Made by a program: the position numbers and the translations under genes
Shown: piece after piece, positions 1 to 8,277 of the stretch
Numbering within the stretch: the first letter of the stretch is position 1
How the letters are laid out: every line of letters starts with the position of its first letter
Source of the DNA: Cetobacterium sp050033475
GTDB lineage: Bacteria; Fusobacteriota; Fusobacteriia; Fusobacteriales; Fusobacteriaceae
DNA: 57,063 nucleotides
Reading direction: 5' to 3'
NCBI RefSeq assembly: GCF_050033475.1
Contig: NZ_CP188326.1
Span: 1-57,063 of the forward strand
Notes under the pieces: generated by a model
What the model was told of the DNA's origin: nothing
The model's input: the letters and a program-made list of their open reading frames with translations, nothing else
Databases searched by the model: none

Positions 1-6
1 AAAATT

Positions 7-35
7 ATAGTATCATCTTTTTTTTATTTCGTCAA
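7..35 (-). promoter_or_regulatory. Putative rRNA operon promoter (reads across the window ends)
   Basis: On the minus strand TTGACG (30-35) and TACTAT (7-12) are separated by exactly 17 bp, the same design as the promoters of both tRNA clusters. No gene lies to its left inside the window. If the sequence is circular, transcription would start at about base 1/57063 and run into the 16S leader. Confidence 0.65.
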
Positions 36-115
36 TATTTTTTTTTATTTTTATTTGATGTTTTTTATAGTCTTTAATATAATCTAATTAATTTAAATTA
101 TATTGGAGGAATTCA

Positions 116-1306
116 ATGAAAAATATACTTATTGGTGTAACTGGTGGTATTGCAGCATATAAATCTGCTAATATTATATCTCTTTTAAGAAAAAAAGGTT
201 TTAATGTTAAAGTCATTATGACAAAAAGTGCTACAAATATTATTACACCTCAAACTTTAGAAACTTTATCTAAAAATAGAGTTGTTGTAGATATGTGGGA
301 AAGAGGATTTCAAATTGATGTTGAACATATTTCTTTAGCTGATTGGGCTGATATCATCTTAATAGCTCCTGCAACATATAATATCGTAGGAAAAATTGCT
401 AATGGAATAGCTGATGATATGCTATCTACTGTTATAGCAGCTGCATATAATAAAGCTAAAATAGTCTTTGCATTAGCTATGAATACAAATATGTATGAAA
501 ATCCTATTTTAAAATTAAATATAAAAAAATTAAAAGAATTAAATTATGACTTTATTGAAGCTGATGAGGGAATTTTAGCATGTTGTGATTCTGGAAAAGG
601 CAGATTAAAAAATGAAGAAGAAATTATTCAAATATTAGAATCTTCATATATAAAACCCGAAACTAAAAATAATTTTTTATTAGGGAAAAAACTTTTAATA
701 ACAGCTGGAAGAACTGAAGAAAGCTTAGATCCTATACGATATTTTAGTAATCACTCCAGTGGAAAAATGGGGTATTCATTAGCTGAGGCTGCTGCTAACT
801 TAGGTGCTGAGGTTTATCTTATATCCGGTCCTTCAAATTTAATAATTCCAAAAAATATAAAAAAATTTATTTCTGTAAAATCAGCTCAAGAAATGTATAA
901 TGAAGTTTTTAAAATTTATGACAATATTGATATTGGTATTGCCTGTGCTGCTGTAGCTGATTATAGACCAAAAATAGTTTACGAACAAAAAATTAAAAAA
1001 GATTCAGATGAATTGAATATAACACTTATAAAAAATCCAGATATATTATTAAAAATGGGTGAATTAAAGAAAAAACAAATTTTAATTGGATTTGCTGCTG
1101 AAACTGAAAATTTAATTGAAAATGCATTGAAAAAATTAAAAAAGAAAAATTTAGATTATATTGTAGCTAATCATGCTTCTGCCATGACTAAAAATAATAA
1201 TACTGCAACTATTATTAATAAAAATAATATACAAACTAATTTTAACGATATTTCTAAAAATGAATTAGCATATCATATTTTAAATGTATTAAAGGGAAGA
1301 ATTTAA
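116..1306 (+). CDS. coaBC: Bifunctional phosphopantothenoylcysteine decarboxylase / phosphopantothenate-cysteine ligase CoaBC
   Basis: CoaBC makes 4'-phosphopantetheine for coenzyme A in the cytoplasm: the CoaB half joins cysteine to 4'-phosphopantothenate and the CoaC half decarboxylates the product. The N-terminal flavoprotein half has GVTGGIAAYKS at residue 8, PATYN and the MNTNMYENP loop near residue 120, and a Cys-rich ADEGILACCDSGKGR segment near 150. The CoaB half starts near residue 190 with ITAGRTEESLDPIRYFSN and contains AAVADYRPK and IGFAAETE. At 396 aa it is full length. TTGGAGGA lies 5 bp before the ATG. It is normally an essential chromosomal gene; here it lies just beyond the inferred rrn promoter, facing away. 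A perfect palindromic terminator follows. Confidence 0.95.
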   Translation: MKNILIGVTGGIAAYKSANIISLLRKKGFNVKVIMTKSATNIITPQTLETLSKNRVVVDMWERGFQIDVEHISLADWADIILIAPATYNIVGKIANGIADDMLSTVIAAAYNKAKIVFALAMNTNMYENPILKLNIKKLKELNYDFIEADEGILACCDSGKGRLKNEEEIIQILESSYIKPETKNNFLLGKKLLITAGRTEESLDPIRYFSNHSSGKMGYSLAEAAANLGAEVYLISGPSNLIIPKNIKKFISVKSAQEMYNEVFKIYDNIDIGIACAAVADYRPKIVYEQKIKKDSDELNITLIKNPDILLKMGELKKKQILIGFAAETENLIENALKKLKKKNLDYIVANHASAMTKNNNTATIINKNNIQTNFNDISKNELAYHILNVLKGRI

Positions 1307-1318
1307 ATTCTTCCCTTT
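1291..1318. terminator. Bidirectional terminator between coaBC and the lipoprotein gene
   Basis: A perfect 28-bp palindrome with AAAGGGAAGAAT and ATTCTTCCCTTT arms spans the end of coaBC and lies 10 bp before the end of the convergent lipoprotein gene. The flanking A and T runs make it work in both directions. Confidence 0.75.
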
Positions 1319-1327
1319 AATCTTTTC

Positions 1328-1711
1328 TTATTCTTTTATAAATTTTAAAACCTCTATTCCTTTAGAATAAAAATGTAAATAATTTCCATCTATTTTATAT
1401 GCATCAACAGTTCCTAAAGTTTTAATATATTCTTTTTCAAGATTCATTTCAGCTTCTGGACCTGCCATTAATGTATTTCCTACTACTTCTAATTTTATAT
1501 TAGAATCATTGTTAAGTTTATAGTTTCCAAAGTAATTATTTATTCCTGCATTTCCAGCAAATTTATTATCTTTTAAAAATTCTATTGTAGAATTTTGATA
1601 TAATACTGTATCTGATTTATATTTTTCTCCCTCTATCTTTCTTACAGTATTACTTGAACACCCTCCTAATAATATTGCTGTAGCTAATAAAATAAAAGAT
1701 ATTTTTTTCAT
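1328..1711 (-). CDS. META/HslJ-domain lipoprotein
   Basis: This small secreted lipoprotein begins MKKISFILLATAILLGGCSS, a lysine-containing signal peptide with lipobox LGGC. The mature part carries a META (HslJ-like) domain recognisable from FAGNAGINNYFGNY and a following GPEAEMNLEKEYIKTL segment. In other bacteria this domain occurs in heat-inducible and motility-associated envelope proteins; the exact role is unknown. The ATG at 1711 is chosen because AGGAG sits 8 bp upstream; an in-frame GTG at 1720 overlaps that ribosome site. It lies 14 bp downstream of lgt, so the enzyme that lipidates lipoproteins and a lipoprotein are probably co-transcribed. Confidence 0.8.
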   Translation of the reverse strand: MKKISFILLATAILLGGCSSNTVRKIEGEKYKSDTVLYQNSTIEFLKDNKFAGNAGINNYFGNYKLNNDSNIKLEVVGNTLMAGPEAEMNLEKEYIKTLGTVDAYKIDGNYLHFYSKGIEVLKFIKE

Positions 1712-1725
1712 TTCAATCACTCCTT

Positions 1726-2595
1726 CTATTTTTTTATTTTATTTTTATTTAAATAAACTATTATTATTATTGATATTATAATTAAAATAATACTCATTAA
1801 TTGAGGAGCTCTCATTCCCCAAATCATAAGATCTTCCGCTCTAAAGAAACTAACAAAGTATCTTATAACACTATAAATTATTATATATGACCACCACACT
1901 GTTCCTGATTCATAATTTTTATTTTTTAAATAAAACCATATGAATAAAAAACCTAAAAAATTTAAAGCTGATTCATATAACATTGCAGGATGTAACGGAA
2001 GATTTGGAAATTCCATTCCTGCTGGTGAAGTTATTGGAAATACAAGACCCCAAGGAACTAATTCTTTATATTTTATCTTATCTATTGCAGGAAGAGAATT
2101 ATAATAAGAAAACCATTGAAAAAATTTAGGTTTTAAACTGAATATTATTGAATATGGCGTAAATGTCGGAACTCCTTGGATTTCTCCATTAGCTAAATTA
2201 CCAAATCTTCCAATAGTTTGTCCTAAAATTAATGGAGCTGCTGCTATATCTCCTAATAAAAAAGGATTAATTTTTTTTATTTTTCCATAAATAAAAGTAC
2301 CTATAATCCCTCCTAATATTCCACCATGTATTGCCATACCGCCTTTCCATACGGCTATTATATCCTGAGGATTTGCAAAATAATAATGATAATTAAAAAG
2401 AACATAATATATTCTTCCACCTAACAAACCTGAAATCATTGCTACAAAAGCATAATCTTCAACCTGTTCTTTTGTTAGCCCTTTTTTTACCCCATATTTT
2501 TTTGCTAATTCTAATCCTATAAAAAATGAAATAGCATAGCATAAACCATAATAGCCTATTTTGAAACTTCCTATTTTCAAAAATATTGGATCCAT
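1726..2595 (-). CDS. lgt: Prolipoprotein diacylglyceryl transferase Lgt
   Basis: Lgt transfers a diacylglyceryl group from phosphatidylglycerol to the lipobox cysteine of prolipoproteins in the cytoplasmic membrane, the first step of lipoprotein maturation. Family features are HGGILGG near residue 92, the Lgt signature GQTIGRFGNLANGEIQG near 126, HPAMLYES near 203 and a conserved Arg in YSVIRYFVSFFR near 244. About seven hydrophobic segments are present and the 289-aa length is usual. The ATG is preceded by GGAGAG. It heads a two-gene minus-strand unit with the lipoprotein gene. Its usual location is the chromosome, where it is essential or nearly so in diderm bacteria. Confidence 0.95.
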   Translation of the reverse strand: MDPIFLKIGSFKIGYYGLCYAISFFIGLELAKKYGVKKGLTKEQVEDYAFVAMISGLLGGRIYYVLFNYHYYFANPQDIIAVWKGGMAIHGGILGGIIGTFIYGKIKKINPFLLGDIAAAPLILGQTIGRFGNLANGEIQGVPTFTPYSIIFSLKPKFFQWFSYYNSLPAIDKIKYKELVPWGLVFPITSPAGMEFPNLPLHPAMLYESALNFLGFLFIWFYLKNKNYESGTVWWSYIIIYSVIRYFVSFFRAEDLMIWGMRAPQLMSIILIIISIIIIVYLNKNKIKK

Positions 2596-2722
2596 TTCAT
2601 ATCACTCTCCAAAGTTTTTTTCTAGTATACCATTTTCTTTTTAAATAAAGGTCAAAAACTTTTAATTGTATTAAGTATAAATTAACATCTGTACAAAATT
2701 ACACAATTTTTAACAAAATTTA

Positions 2723-2751
2723 TTGAAATATTTTAGAATATCATTTATTAT
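2723..2751 (+). promoter_or_regulatory. Promoter of fprA
   Basis: TTGAAA (2723-2728) and TATTAT (2746-2751) are separated by 17 bp in the 234-bp gap between the divergent lgt and fprA genes. The transcript would have an untranslated leader of about 70 nt. Nothing else is recognisable in this AT-rich gap. Confidence 0.6.
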
Positions 2752-2829
2752 AATAAATATACATACTATATTGTATATTTAGCTTATTTTTGGATTAAAA
2801 TAAATTTTAAATTACAAGGAGGATTATTT

Positions 2830-4038
2830 ATGCATTATCACGCACCTGTTACAGAAAAAGTTTTTTGGATAGGTACAAATGATAGAAAAACCGAAAGATT
2901 TGAAAATTATTTACCTTTACCTCAAGGCGTTGCTTACAATGCTTATCTTATAAATGATGAAAAAACTTGTGTTATAGATACTGTTGAGTTTGCTACTACA
3001 GGATTGTTTATAGAAAAAATTGACGGTATTTTAATGGGTAAAAAATTAGATTATATCGTTGTTAATCATATGGAACCTGACCACTCTGGAGCTTTAGGAG
3101 ATTTATTAAAATTCTATCCAGAAGCTAAAATTGTTGGAAATTCTTTAACACTTAGAATGATTAAAGCTTTTATACATAACTTTGATGATGAAAGATTTTT
3201 AACTATAAAAGAAGGAGATATCTTAGATTTAGGTCATCATAAATTAACTTTTGCTATGATTCCTATGGTACATTGGCCGGAATCAATGGTTACATACGAC
3301 ACTACTGATAAAATTCTATTCTCTAATGATGCTTTCGGTAGTTTTGGTACTTTAGATGGTGGTATTTTTGATGATGAATTAAATTTCAATTTTTATGAAG
3401 ATGAAATGAGAAGATATTATTCAAATATTGTTGGAAAATTTGGAGTTCAAGTTACAAATGCTATTAATAAATTAGGTGGACTTGAAATTAAATATATTTG
3501 TCCATCACACGGAATTCTTTGGAGAAGAGATGTTGCTAAAGTTATTCAACATTTCTTAAATTGGGCAACATTTACTCCTGAAGAAGAAGGAGTTGTTGTT
3601 CTTTATGGTACAATGTATGGAACAACAGCTAAAATGGCAAATGTTATTGCTAGAAGTTTATCTTGGTATGGTATTAAAAATATAAGAGTATATGATGTTT
3701 CTAAAACAGATCACTCATTTATTATCAGTGATATTTGGAAATATAAAGGATTAGTTATTGGATGTGCAGCTCACAACAATGATTTATATCCACCTATGCA
3801 ATCTATTTTACATAAATTACAAAATTATGGTTTAAAAAATAGATATCTAGGTATTTTTGGAAACATGTTATGGAGTGGTGGTGGTGTTAAAGGTATTAAA
3901 GCCTTTGCAGAATCACTTCCTGGTTTACACGTTCTTGGAGATGCTGTTGAAGCAAAAGGTGAACCTACTAAGTGTGACCAAGAAGCTCTTGAAAAAATAG
4001 CAAAATTAATGGCTGAAAAACTAATATCAGAAAGATAA
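2830..4038 (+). CDS. fprA: A-type flavodiiron protein (O2/NO reductase)
   Basis: Flavodiiron proteins reduce oxygen to water and/or nitric oxide to N2O in the cytoplasm of anaerobes, using electrons from rubredoxin or F420-type donors. The N-terminal metallo-beta-lactamase-like domain has the diiron ligands HMEPDHSG (around residue 79), MVHWPESM (around 150) and FSNDAFGSFG (around 168). A flavodoxin domain starts near residue 257 with LYGTMYGTTAKMA. The 402-aa length is typical, and there is no fused rubredoxin. A strong AAGGAGG ribosome site precedes the ATG. The gene stands alone, followed by a strong terminator, and its codon use suggests good expression. Preference for O2 or NO cannot be told from sequence. 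Confidence 0.93.
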   Translation: MHYHAPVTEKVFWIGTNDRKTERFENYLPLPQGVAYNAYLINDEKTCVIDTVEFATTGLFIEKIDGILMGKKLDYIVVNHMEPDHSGALGDLLKFYPEAKIVGNSLTLRMIKAFIHNFDDERFLTIKEGDILDLGHHKLTFAMIPMVHWPESMVTYDTTDKILFSNDAFGSFGTLDGGIFDDELNFNFYEDEMRRYYSNIVGKFGVQVTNAINKLGGLEIKYICPSHGILWRRDVAKVIQHFLNWATFTPEEEGVVVLYGTMYGTTAKMANVIARSLSWYGIKNIRVYDVSKTDHSFIISDIWKYKGLVIGCAAHNNDLYPPMQSILHKLQNYGLKNRYLGIFGNMLWSGGGVKGIKAFAESLPGLHVLGDAVEAKGEPTKCDQEALEKIAKLMAEKLISER

Positions 4039-4040
4039 AA

Positions 4041-4080
4041 AAAGAGCACAAGATTAAATAATCTTGTGCTTTAATTTTTT
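4041..4080 (+). terminator. fprA terminator
   Basis: A long hairpin with arms around GAGCACAAGATT and AATCTTGTGCTTT, loop AAATA, is followed by a T run directly before the convergent tRNA-Arg gene. Confidence 0.8.
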
Positions 4081-4083
4081 ATA

Positions 4084-4160
4084 TGGCGCTCCTAGAAGGG
4101 TTCGAACCCTCAACCCTCTGATCCGAAGTCAGATGCTCTATCCAATTGAGCTATAGAAGC
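4084..4160 (-). tRNA. tRNA-Arg (UCG)
   Basis: A full cloverleaf with encoded CCA: acceptor GCTTCTA pairs TAGGAGC, and the anticodon loop CTTCGGA gives UCG. It is the only isolated tRNA outside the clusters and the rRNA operon. Confidence 0.95.
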
Positions 4161-4198
4161 TTTTTTCTATTCTATAACATTTTTTCTATTCAGTCAAT

Positions 4199-4774
4199 TT
4201 ATTCTATTTCATTTCCATTTTCTAAAATTCTTAATTCTCCTGTTACTGGATTTATTATTAAACTATGTACATGAATTCCTTTGGGCAATAATGGATGATT
4301 TCTAACTATAGATGCACTTTTTCTTAAGGAATCCTCAATACTTGAAAATCCGTGTAACCATTCTTGAACATTTATTCCAGAGTTATATAAAGTATTAATT
4401 GTCTCTTCAGAAATGCCTCTTTCTAACATTTTTTCAACTGTATTTTTAGTATTTAATTTGCACATTCCACATTCATCATGGGCAACTATATATACTTCTT
4501 TTACATCAAACTCATATATAGAAACTAGTATACTTCTCATTGCACTTCCAAATGGATGTACAACAACTCCGCCAGCATTTTTTATTATTTTTGCATCCCC
4601 ATTTTTTATAGACATTGCTTGTGGAAGTAATTCTGTTAATCTAGTATCCATACATGAAACTATAACCATTTTTCTATCTGGTTGTTTTGTCGTATTATAT
4701 TTTACATATTCTTTATTTTCAACAAATTTTTTATTAAATTCTAATATACTTTCTAAATTATTTATTCTATCCAT
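4199..4774 (-). CDS. Beta-class carbonic anhydrase
   Basis: Interconverts CO2 and bicarbonate in the cytoplasm with an active-site zinc. The zinc ligands and Asp/Arg dyad are visible as SCMDTRL near residue 40 and HDECGMC near residue 98, as in beta carbonic anhydrases of the small bacterial type. The protein is about 191 aa from the chosen ATG at 4774, which follows AGGAG by 7 bp; two upstream in-frame starts overlap that site. It runs towards tRNA-Arg with about 40 bp between them. Bicarbonate supply to carboxylases is the usual role; no partner gene is adjacent. Confidence 0.9.
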   Translation of the reverse strand: MDRINNLESILEFNKKFVENKEYVKYNTTKQPDRKMVIVSCMDTRLTELLPQAMSIKNGDAKIIKNAGGVVVHPFGSAMRSILVSIYEFDVKEVYIVAHDECGMCKLNTKNTVEKMLERGISEETINTLYNSGINVQEWLHGFSSIEDSLRKSASIVRNHPLLPKGIHVHSLIINPVTGELRILENGNEIE

Positions 4775-4856
4775 CACATTTCTCCTCATTTCAATTTTAC
4801 AATTCTAGATATTTTATTAATAAAAACCTTTCTTGTCAAATTATATGAAATAAAAA

Positions 4857-4905
4857 AAAGATCTCCTTCAAAAATCAAAATTTTGAATAAGATCCCTTAG
4901 GGCGA
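4857..4905 (-). terminator. Terminator of the 91-aa gene
   Basis: On the minus strand an imperfect hairpin (GATCTTATTCAAAAT against ATTTTTGAAGGAGATC) ends in an eight-T run. Confidence 0.55.
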
Positions 4906-4906
4906 T

Positions 4907-5182
4907 TTATAATAATTTAATCTCTCTTAAACTATTATCTAAAATATTTCTTTCTTTTACTTTAGCATTTTTAAAAAGTATATTTTCTAATTCAGCATAA
5001 GCAGTACAATATTCATCGAATGATATAATTGATTTTCCTTCTCCATCATTTTTATCAAAATCTTTAATCATACTTAACAATTTCTGAACATGCGCCTTCA
5101 GGGCTGTTGGTAAATTTTCAATATCAAAAGTCATTATCTCCTTCGTTTCAACCTGGACCTTGACCTTCAGCAGTTCGGACAT
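4907..5182 (-). CDS. Small conserved-looking protein of unknown function
   Basis: A 91-aa soluble protein I do not recognise. It is charged and probably mostly helical, with no signal peptide, membrane segment or cysteine cluster; it has one Cys, in EYCTAYAELE. The start MSELLKVKVQVETKEI suggests a beta strand region followed by helices. It is preceded by a GAGGAAT ribosome site and followed by its own terminator, which argues that it is a real, separately transcribed gene. Codon use matches the neighbours. No function can be assigned. Confidence 0.65.
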   Translation of the reverse strand: MSELLKVKVQVETKEIMTFDIENLPTALKAHVQKLLSMIKDFDKNDGEGKSIISFDEYCTAYAELENILFKNAKVKERNILDNSLREIKLL

Positions 5183-5339
5183 ATTTATTCCTCCTCTATG
5201 TTTCTCTGTTAATTATAACTATACTCCCTTTTTATTATTTTTCAATAATTTTTTTGTTTTATCAAGTTTTTTGAATAATTTTTTGTAAGATTTTTTATTT
5301 TAATTATATAATTAAAATAAACAGTATTTGGAGGTTATT

Positions 5340-6425
5340 ATGAACAACGAACATGGTGCTAATATTTTTGATTTAGAGAATATTTTAAATATAGATAAAA
5401 ATAATCTTTTAGATTTTAGCTCTAATATTAATCCCTATGGAGCAAGTTTAAAAGCAAAAGAATTTATTAAAAATAATATTGATATTGTATCCTTATATCC
5501 AGATTCTAATTATAAAAATCTAAGAAATGCAATTTCTAATTATTCTAAAACTCCTGTAGAAAATCTTATTCTAGGAAATGGTGCTACTGAGTTAATTTCT
5601 AGTTTTATAAAAACTCTAAATCCCAAAACAGCTCTATTAATTGCACCTATCTATTCTGAGTATGAAAAAGAATTAAAAAAAATTAATTGCTCTATTCACA
5701 AATTATTCTATAATAAAGATCAAGATTTTGAATTATCATGTGAACAAATTATTAATTATTTAACAATATATAATATTGAGCTTTTAATTTTATGCAACCC
5801 CAACAATCCAACAGGGAAATGCTTCTCAAAAAAAGAAATTGAAAAAATTTTAATGAATTATAAGGGACATATTATGATTGATGAAACATATATTGAATTT
5901 ACTGATATGGATACTTATTCTGTTAGTGGCTTGGAACAATATTATGATAATATTTTTTTGATAAGAGGAACATCTAAATTTTTCTCTACTCCTGGAATTC
6001 GTTTAGGGTATGCTATTTCATCAAATAAAACCTTAATCAAAACTCTAAACTCTATACCAAATTTATGGAATATAAATATTGTTGCAGATTTCATGGGGCA
6101 AATAATGTTTGAAGATAAAGAATATATTGAAAAAACTCAGGAGAAAATAAAGGAAGATATTGAATTTTTATTTTATAATTTAAAATTATTAAAAGAAATA
6201 AAAGTATATAAAACTCACAGTAATTTTATTCTTTGCGAATTATTAGTTAATAAATCTTCTGTAAATGATTTATGTGAATTCTTATTGAAAAAAAATATTA
6301 TTATTAGAAACTTATCTAATTTTGAAGGATTACCTCATAATTTTTTTAGAATTTGTTCTTTAACAAAAGAAAATAACAAATTTTTAATTGATAATATAAA
6401 ATTATATTTTAATACTATAAAATAA
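5340..6425 (+). CDS. PLP-dependent aminotransferase, CobD/HisC-like
   Basis: A fold-type I PLP enzyme of the class I/II aminotransferase family. Its opening (EHGANIFDLE, LLDFSSNINPYG) is typical of threonine-phosphate decarboxylases (CobD) and related histidinol-phosphate aminotransferases. The PLP-binding features are LGNGATELI near residue 80, CNPNNPTG near 157, IDETYIEF near 183 and the Schiff-base lysine in RGTSKFFSTPGIRLGYA near 212. No cobalamin or histidine genes are nearby, so the substrate is uncertain. The ATG at 5340 follows TTGGAGG; the longer reading would need a TTG inside that site. It is 10 bp ahead of a lipoprotein gene with which it probably forms an operon. Confidence 0.85.
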   Translation: MNNEHGANIFDLENILNIDKNNLLDFSSNINPYGASLKAKEFIKNNIDIVSLYPDSNYKNLRNAISNYSKTPVENLILGNGATELISSFIKTLNPKTALLIAPIYSEYEKELKKINCSIHKLFYNKDQDFELSCEQIINYLTIYNIELLILCNPNNPTGKCFSKKEIEKILMNYKGHIMIDETYIEFTDMDTYSVSGLEQYYDNIFLIRGTSKFFSTPGIRLGYAISSNKTLIKTLNSIPNLWNINIVADFMGQIMFEDKEYIEKTQEKIKEDIEFLFYNLKLLKEIKVYKTHSNFILCELLVNKSSVNDLCEFLLKKNIIIRNLSNFEGLPHNFFRICSLTKENNKFLIDNIKLYFNTIK

Positions 6426-6435
6426 GGAGATTTTC

Positions 6436-6825
6436 ATGAAAAAAACTTATAAATTTATTTTTATTTTAATTATTGTTATTATTATTTCTGGTTGTTTTAA
6501 TAACTCTAAATATATTGAGTTAGTTAAAAATACTAAACCTAATAATATTATGTCTCTTTTCACTCAAGATACTCCTACATTGGGGGAATTAACATCTAAT
6601 TTGAAAGATTGTAAATATTCCGTTTCTAAGGAAAAGGAAAATACATATGTTTGTATTTCATGGATTGATTCAGATAAAAATCTTGTTAAAATTTTTTATT
6701 ATGTTAATCTAGAAACTTCAAAAGTATCTTTTTCAAAACTTATTATTAATGATAAAGAGAAAAATGAAATATATTATCAAGGACTTTTATTACAATTAAT
6801 CAATATGAAAAAAAATATTATTTAA
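6436..6825 (+). CDS. Small lipoprotein of unknown function
   Basis: A 129-aa protein beginning MKKTYKFIFILIIVIIISGC, a clear lipoprotein signal with lipobox ISGC. The mature part (about 110 aa) has no domain I recognise; it looks like a mixed alpha/beta domain with repeated lysine-rich turns. AAGGAGA lies before the ATG, 10 bp after the aminotransferase stop, so it is the second gene of that operon. The enzyme Lgt needed to lipidate it is also encoded in the window. Confidence 0.75.
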   Translation: MKKTYKFIFILIIVIIISGCFNNSKYIELVKNTKPNNIMSLFTQDTPTLGELTSNLKDCKYSVSKEKENTYVCISWIDSDKNLVKIFYYVNLETSKVSFSKLIINDKEKNEIYYQGLLLQLINMKKNII

Positions 6826-6829
6826 AAAA

Positions 6830-6860
6830 ATGAGGGTAATTAAATTTACCCTCTTAAAAT
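6830..6860. terminator. Bidirectional terminator between lipoprotein gene and dinB
   Basis: A hairpin with GAGGGTAA and TTACCCTC arms is flanked by A and T runs and overlaps the end of dinB. Confidence 0.65.
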
Positions 6861-7909
6861 TTTATAGATAATTGTCTATTTGTTACTTTTTCTAAATTAC
6901 CAAAAGAAATTCCAACTAATCTAATTTCTTCTTTATAATTTATTTCATCCATTAATTCTTCTATACAATTTTTTAGTATTTCTTTATTATTTGTAGGAAA
7001 AAATAAGGTTTTTGATTTTATAAACATTTCTAACGTTTTATACTTAATTTTCATATTTAAAGTTTTACATATAAATTCTTCTTCTATTAGTCTTTCATAA
7101 GATTTTTCAAATAAAATATCTATTTCTCTTTTAACCTCTACTTCAGATTTTAAATATATTCTATACGTTAGTTCATGACCTATTGAATGGGTTGGTTTTA
7201 AATATTCAATCTCCCTATTATCAATACCCCTTGAATAACTATATATTAATTCTCCTCTTGAATTTCCGTATTTAACCTGTAATTCTTTCAATGAATAAAA
7301 ATAAATATCTTTGACTTTATTTATATTATCCTTCCTTAGTAAGCTTAAAAAATTTTTACCTACCCCTGGAAATATTCCTATATTTTTTTCTGAAATATAT
7401 TTTATAAAATCTTTAGAGCTATTAAATATAAAATATCCATTAGGTTTATTTAAATCACTGGCTATTTTAGCACTTAATTTATTATATCCAATTCCTACAG
7501 AACAAGTTACTCCAATATTTCTATATATTCCTTCTTTAAATCTTTTAGCAAAATATTCTTTACTTGAATAATTATCAATAATATCAGTTATATCTATATA
7601 ACCTTCATCTAAGGCTATAAATTCAACTTTATATGTTATTAACTTTATTAAATTATGTATTCTTTCAGATTCTCTTATATATTTTTCCTTATCTACAGGT
7701 ATTATAATTAAATCATGACATCGTTTTTTAGCTTCTAATACACTCATTGCAGATTTTATCCCAAATTTTCTAGCCTCATAACTTGCAGTTGTTACAATTC
7801 CTCCCCCTACAACAAGTGGTTTTTTTTCTAAAGATTTATTATCTCGTATTTCTAAAGATGCATAAAAACAATCCATATCATAGTGCAATATAACTTTATC
7901 TTTCTCCAT
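6854..7909 (-). CDS. dinB: DNA polymerase IV (Y-family, DinB)
   Basis: An error-prone translesion polymerase. Catalytic motifs are HYDMDCFYASLE at residue 9 (first metal-binding Asp), YEARKFGIKSAMS near 44 and the catalytic ALDEGYIDIT near 100, followed by a thumb with VGIGYNKLSAKIASD and a little-finger domain. At 351 aa it is a standard length. The C-terminus RQLSIKF resembles a degenerate sliding-clamp binding motif. It is divergent from nrdH with a 149-bp shared promoter region, placing translesion synthesis next to nucleotide supply. Confidence 0.93.
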   Translation of the reverse strand: MEKDKVILHYDMDCFYASLEIRDNKSLEKKPLVVGGGIVTTASYEARKFGIKSAMSVLEAKKRCHDLIIIPVDKEKYIRESERIHNLIKLITYKVEFIALDEGYIDITDIIDNYSSKEYFAKRFKEGIYRNIGVTCSVGIGYNKLSAKIASDLNKPNGYFIFNSSKDFIKYISEKNIGIFPGVGKNFLSLLRKDNINKVKDIYFYSLKELQVKYGNSRGELIYSYSRGIDNREIEYLKPTHSIGHELTYRIYLKSEVEVKREIDILFEKSYERLIEEEFICKTLNMKIKYKTLEMFIKSKTLFFPTNNKEILKNCIEELMDEINYKEEIRLVGISFGNLEKVTNRQLSIKF

Positions 7910-7995
7910 AATCCTCCTATTTTTATATTATATAAAAATTTCTATAAAATAAAGTATATTTTTTTCGTGTACTTTATGTTAAAATAATTAAAGAA

Positions 7996-8053
7996 GCACA
8001 ACATATAGTTAAAAACATAATTTTTTTATAAAAATTTTCACTATATATAGGAG
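7996..8053 (+). promoter_or_regulatory. Two NrdR-box-like sites upstream of nrdH
   Basis: The stretch 7996-8011 (GCACAACATATAGTTA) and 8038-8053 (core CACTATATATAG) each agree with the NrdR box consensus at about 12 of 16 positions. Their starts are 42 bp apart, four helical turns, as expected of paired NrdR sites. Box 2 abuts the nrdH ribosome site. Binding is inferred. Confidence 0.5.
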
Positions 8054-8058
8054 GGTAT

Positions 8059-8277
8059 ATGTCTATTATAATTTATGGAAAAGATAATTGCGATAATTGC
8101 AATCGTATAAAAAATATACTAAATTCAAAAAATATTTCATTTGAATATATTAATGATTTAAAAACACTTATGATTACTGCTAGTAAAGCCAGAATTATGA
8201 GTGCCCCCGTTATTGAATATAATAATAATTTCTATTCATTTAACACATTCTTAGAGGTTATAGCTAATGAATATTAA
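8059..8277 (+). CDS. nrdH: Glutaredoxin-like NrdH redoxin
   Basis: A 72-aa thioredoxin-fold protein with redox centre CDNC at residues 10-13 and the cis-proline region SAPVIEY near 53. Such NrdH-type proteins re-reduce the active-site disulfide of class I ribonucleotide reductase. The ATG follows TAGGAGGG. Its end overlaps the start of nrdA by 11 bp, which indicates translational coupling. The protein is slightly shorter than typical glutaredoxins. Confidence 0.85.
   Translation: MSIIIYGKDNCDNCNRIKNILNSKNISFEYINDLKTLMITASKARIMSAPVIEYNNNFYSFNTFLEVIANEY

Noticed and set aside
3825..4049. A 74-codon minus-strand frame at the end of fprA
   Set aside because: It is antisense to the conserved flavodoxin domain, and a terminator and tRNA explain the flank.
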